This document shows, piece by piece, positions 62,285-64,000 of a stretch of DNA of 64,000 nt (position 1 is the first letter of the stretch; every line of letters begins with the position of its first letter). The notes beneath the pieces are model-generated. The model ran no database searches and was not told the DNA's origin. It saw only the letters and a program-made list of their open reading frames with translations. The translations under genes were made by a program, and so were the position numbers. Location of the stretch: assembly GCF_004005935.1 (NCBI RefSeq), contig NZ_SACQ01000006.1, positions 62,001-126,000 of the forward strand, in the 5' to 3' direction. Source of the DNA: Neptunomonas marina. Its GTDB lineage: Bacteria; Pseudomonadota; Gammaproteobacteria; Pseudomonadales; Balneatricaceae.

Positions 62285-63661
62285 ATGGCACCCAGATTTA
62301 CACTAGCGATCGAGGAGTTGCAGGCGTTGCTAGGCGATAGGCTCCAGACCGCCGCAGGGGTGCGGCAGCACCACGCACAGGATGAGTCATTTCACGCACC
62401 GGCAGAACCGGATGCGGTTGCGTTCGTGCGCAGCACATCAGAGGTATCGGAGGTGGTGCGTATCTGTCGTCGCCATCATATGCCTGTTGTCCCGTTTGGC
62501 ACCGGGACGGCGATGGAAGGTGGGGTAAACGCAACTCAGGGCGGGCTGAGTGTTGATATGTCGCTGATGAACAAGATCCTCTCTGTGTCGGCGCAGGATA
62601 TGGACTGCACGGTGCAGGCAGGTGTCACCCGAAAGCAGCTCAATGACCACCTGCGTGACCAAGGTATCTTTTTCCCTATCGACCCCGGTGCTGATGCTTC
62701 GTTGGGAGGCATGGCGGCGACGCGAGCTTCTGGCACAAATGCTGTACGTTACGGGACAATGCGCGAGGCCGTGCTGGGGTTAACCGTAGTGATGGCGGAT
62801 GGACGTATCGTCAAAACCGCCTCGCGCGCCCGTAAGTCCGCAGCAGGGTATGACTTGACGCGGTTGTTTGTCGGATCGGAAGGAACGTTAGGGGTTATCT
62901 GCGAAATCACGTTACGTCTGCACCCTGTGCCGGAGGCTATTTCTGCAGCCGTTTGCGCATTTGATTCTTTGGAAGGGGCTGTGAACTCGGTCATCGAGAC
63001 CATTCAGATGGGCGTGCCCATGGCACGTATCGAGCTGCTAGACAGCGTTGCAATTGATGCAGTCAACCGCTTCAGTAACACCGACTATCCTGCTCTACCG
63101 CATCTGTTTTTGGAGTTTCATGGCACTCACGCTTGGGTGGAAGAGCAGGCGGAAACCGTCGCAGCGCTAGCAACTGAGAACGGCGGGCGCAACTTCCAAT
63201 GGACCGCCAATACCGAGGAGCGTTCTGCACTGTGGCAAGCGCGCCATGACCTTGCTTATGCTGCACGGGCAATGCGTGACAACGCGAAGATCTTTTCCAC
63301 CGATGTCTGTGTGCCGATTTCACGGTTAGCTGAGTGTATTTTAGCAACAGCTGATGATATCAAAACGATGCCGATCCCAATGCCGATTGTGGGCCATGTA
63401 GGGGATGGTAACTTTCATGTGGTGCCTGCGTTAGATACGAGCAACGCCGCTGAAGTTGCAGCGGTCGAAGCATTTCACCACCGTCTTATAGAGCGTGCCC
63501 TACAGATGGGTGGAACATGCACCGGAGAGCATGGCATTGGCCAGGGTAAAAAGGACTATTTGGAAGCGGAGCTTCCAGCGGGCGTGGAGGTTATGAAACA
63601 GATCAAACAGGCCCTCGATCCGGAAAGTTTAATGAATCCTGGAAAGGTAATAACGCTTTAA
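62285..63661 (+). CDS. FAD-linked oxidase, D-lactate/glycolate-dehydrogenase-like
   Basis: A 458-residue flavoprotein of the GlcD/D-lactate dehydrogenase (cytochrome) family. The start at 62285 follows AAGGA. The FAD-binding domain shows V-V-P-F-G-T-G-T-A-M-E-G-G near residue 75-87, P-I-D-P-G-A-D-A-S-L-G-G-M-A near 125-140, and the G-S-E-G-T-L-G segment near 200. The C-terminal oxidase domain has V-G-H-V-G-D-G-N-F-H near 375 and G-E-H-G-I-G near 415 with the usual substrate/metal residues. It oxidises a 2-hydroxyacid, probably D-lactate or a near relative. It is divergent from the adh-mmsA operon, so a shared C3 pathway is possible. Confidence 0.92.
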   Translation: MAPRFTLAIEELQALLGDRLQTAAGVRQHHAQDESFHAPAEPDAVAFVRSTSEVSEVVRICRRHHMPVVPFGTGTAMEGGVNATQGGLSVDMSLMNKILSVSAQDMDCTVQAGVTRKQLNDHLRDQGIFFPIDPGADASLGGMAATRASGTNAVRYGTMREAVLGLTVVMADGRIVKTASRARKSAAGYDLTRLFVGSEGTLGVICEITLRLHPVPEAISAAVCAFDSLEGAVNSVIETIQMGVPMARIELLDSVAIDAVNRFSNTDYPALPHLFLEFHGTHAWVEEQAETVAALATENGGRNFQWTANTEERSALWQARHDLAYAARAMRDNAKIFSTDVCVPISRLAECILATADDIKTMPIPMPIVGHVGDGNFHVVPALDTSNAAEVAAVEAFHHRLIERALQMGGTCTGEHGIGQGKKDYLEAELPAGVEVMKQIKQALDPESLMNPGKVITL

Positions 63662-63789
63662 AATCAATATATTATTTTTGAATAAATACTAAAGTATAAT
63701 CTATTTGCTTTGCGTCGGCTCCAAACAGATACACATTTATATCTTTAAGTTATAATTTGTTGTTAGATAGAGACGAAGGAGTGGTGGAA
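63662..63789 (+). promoter_or_regulatory. AT-rich upstream region with two TATAAT hexamers and alternative stems
   Basis: TATAAT occurs at 63695-63700 and 63751-63756, each with a poor -35. Downstream, A-G-T-G-G-T-G (63780-63786) can pair with C-A-C-C-A-C-T (63800-63806), or G-G-T-G-G-A-A (63783-63789) with T-T-C-C-A-C-C (63814-63820). The two pairings exclude each other and involve the ribosome site of the small frame that follows. Confidence 0.35.
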
Positions 63790-63837
63790 ATGGAGTTTGC
63801 ACCACTCAATTTGTTCCACCGTTTTCTAGCGCAATGA
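63790..63837 (+). CDS. Possible 15-residue leader peptide
   Basis: AAGGAG lies 8 bases before an ATG that opens 15 codons. The TGA stop overlaps the next ATG (ATGA, 63834-63837), the classic arrangement for translational coupling. The ribosome site is inside one of two alternative stems. The peptide has no informative motif, and the downstream gene is cut by the window edge. Confidence 0.35.
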   Translation: MEFAPLNLFHRFLAQ

Positions 63838-64000
63838 GGTTGACACACTACGTGGCGAAATTTGGACTCTGTGAAAGGATCAGTCGGTACCCGAGATTAG
63901 TGGCCGCGTTTTGTGGCATCAGCGTGTTTTTTGTTGGTTCGCTGCATCTAATGAGCTTGTCAGATAGCCAAAATGAGAGAGCACGTTCGGGGAATGATGC
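63834..64000 (+). CDS. Start of a membrane protein, cut by the window edge
   Basis: An open frame of 55 codons runs into the right edge. It has a basic N-terminus and one hydrophobic segment around residues 23-41 (L-V-A-A-F-C-G-I-S-V-F-F-V-G-S), suggesting an inner-membrane anchor or signal. I do not recognise it. The start overlaps the stop of the preceding short frame and has no clear ribosome site of its own. A different start further on is possible. Confidence 0.4.
   Translation, partial: MRLTHYVAKFGLCERISRYPRLVAAFCGISVFFVGSLHLMSLSDSQNERARSGND

Overview
The window looks like ordinary chromosomal DNA of a gammaproteobacterium, most likely a marine Oceanospirillales-type or pseudomonad-like heterotroph. 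The left end keeps the gammaproteobacterial/pseudomonad order lolB - TPR lipoprotein (LbcA-like) - hemA - prfA - prmC - moeB. The rest is rich in beta-oxidation genes, a Liv-type amino-acid ABC transporter, a PHA depolymerase and alanine dehydrogenase. The genus assignment is inference. I see no insertion sequences, phage genes, CRISPR arrays, tRNA or rRNA genes.

Layout. 1-7.5 kb: envelope lipoproteins, tetrapyrrole synthesis and translation termination, then a CoA-binding protein and a type I asparaginase. 7.5-15.4 kb: single genes, including an aspartase-like protein that has lost the superfamily signature, an ankyrin protein, an AEC carrier, SixA, a CoA-transferase, an unrecognised protein with a duplicated winged-helix-like unit and a nuclease-like C-terminus, a SMI1/KNR4 protein and a PilU-type ATPase. 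15.5-20.4 kb: a complete livKHMGF transporter operon with a terminator. 20.8-25.1 kb: YCF48-like protein, MMPL/RND transporter and tandem-Usp protein. 25.1-27.9 kb: a compact three-gene signalling operon (GTPase-roadblock fusion, second roadblock-like protein, membrane Cache-HAMP sensor with no output domain). 28-30 kb: GST and glycosyltransferase. 30.2-36.6 kb: fatty-acid catabolism (acyl-CoA dehydrogenase, SCP2 protein, FadD, DUF2889, nitronate-monooxygenase-like, enoyl-CoA hydratase). 36.6-37.6 kb: an AT-rich stretch without genes. 37.6-40.9 kb: fadBA. 41-45.3 kb: alanine dehydrogenase, azlCD with a MarR-GNAT fusion, and a MOSC protein. 45.4-49.8 kb: one very large secreted IPTL-CTERM/SdrD-B-repeat protein. 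50-53.8 kb: PHA depolymerase, EamA transporter, RhlE helicase. 53.8-56.1 kb: a probable small RNA or leader, a DUF1127 gene, a highly structured intergenic element, then nfeD-qmcA and DUF1289. 56.1-58.5 kb: peroxiredoxin-like protein, AraC regulator, peroxiredoxin-glutaredoxin fusion. 58.5-63.7 kb: IclR regulator, methylmalonate-semialdehyde dehydrogenase, iron alcohol dehydrogenase and a divergent D-lactate-dehydrogenase-like flavoprotein. The right edge cuts an unidentified membrane protein.

How the genes work together. Acyl chains are activated (FadD), dehydrogenated, hydrated, oxidised and thiolysed (FadBA) to acetyl-CoA; PhaZ releases stored hydroxyacids and the CoA-transferase can activate short acids. 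Branched-chain amino acids enter through Liv and may leave through AzlCD. Asparaginase and Ald handle nitrogen-carbon balance.

The strongest candidates for new biology are (i) the GTPase-roadblock / roadblock / Cache-HAMP operon, (ii) the inverted repeats at 54427-54527, which can form a pseudoknot between a DUF1127 gene and nfeD-qmcA, next to a promoter-to-terminator small transcription unit at 53906-54124, (iii) the aspartase-like probable pseudoenzyme beside asparaginase, and (iv) the duplicated-HTH plus nuclease-like protein.
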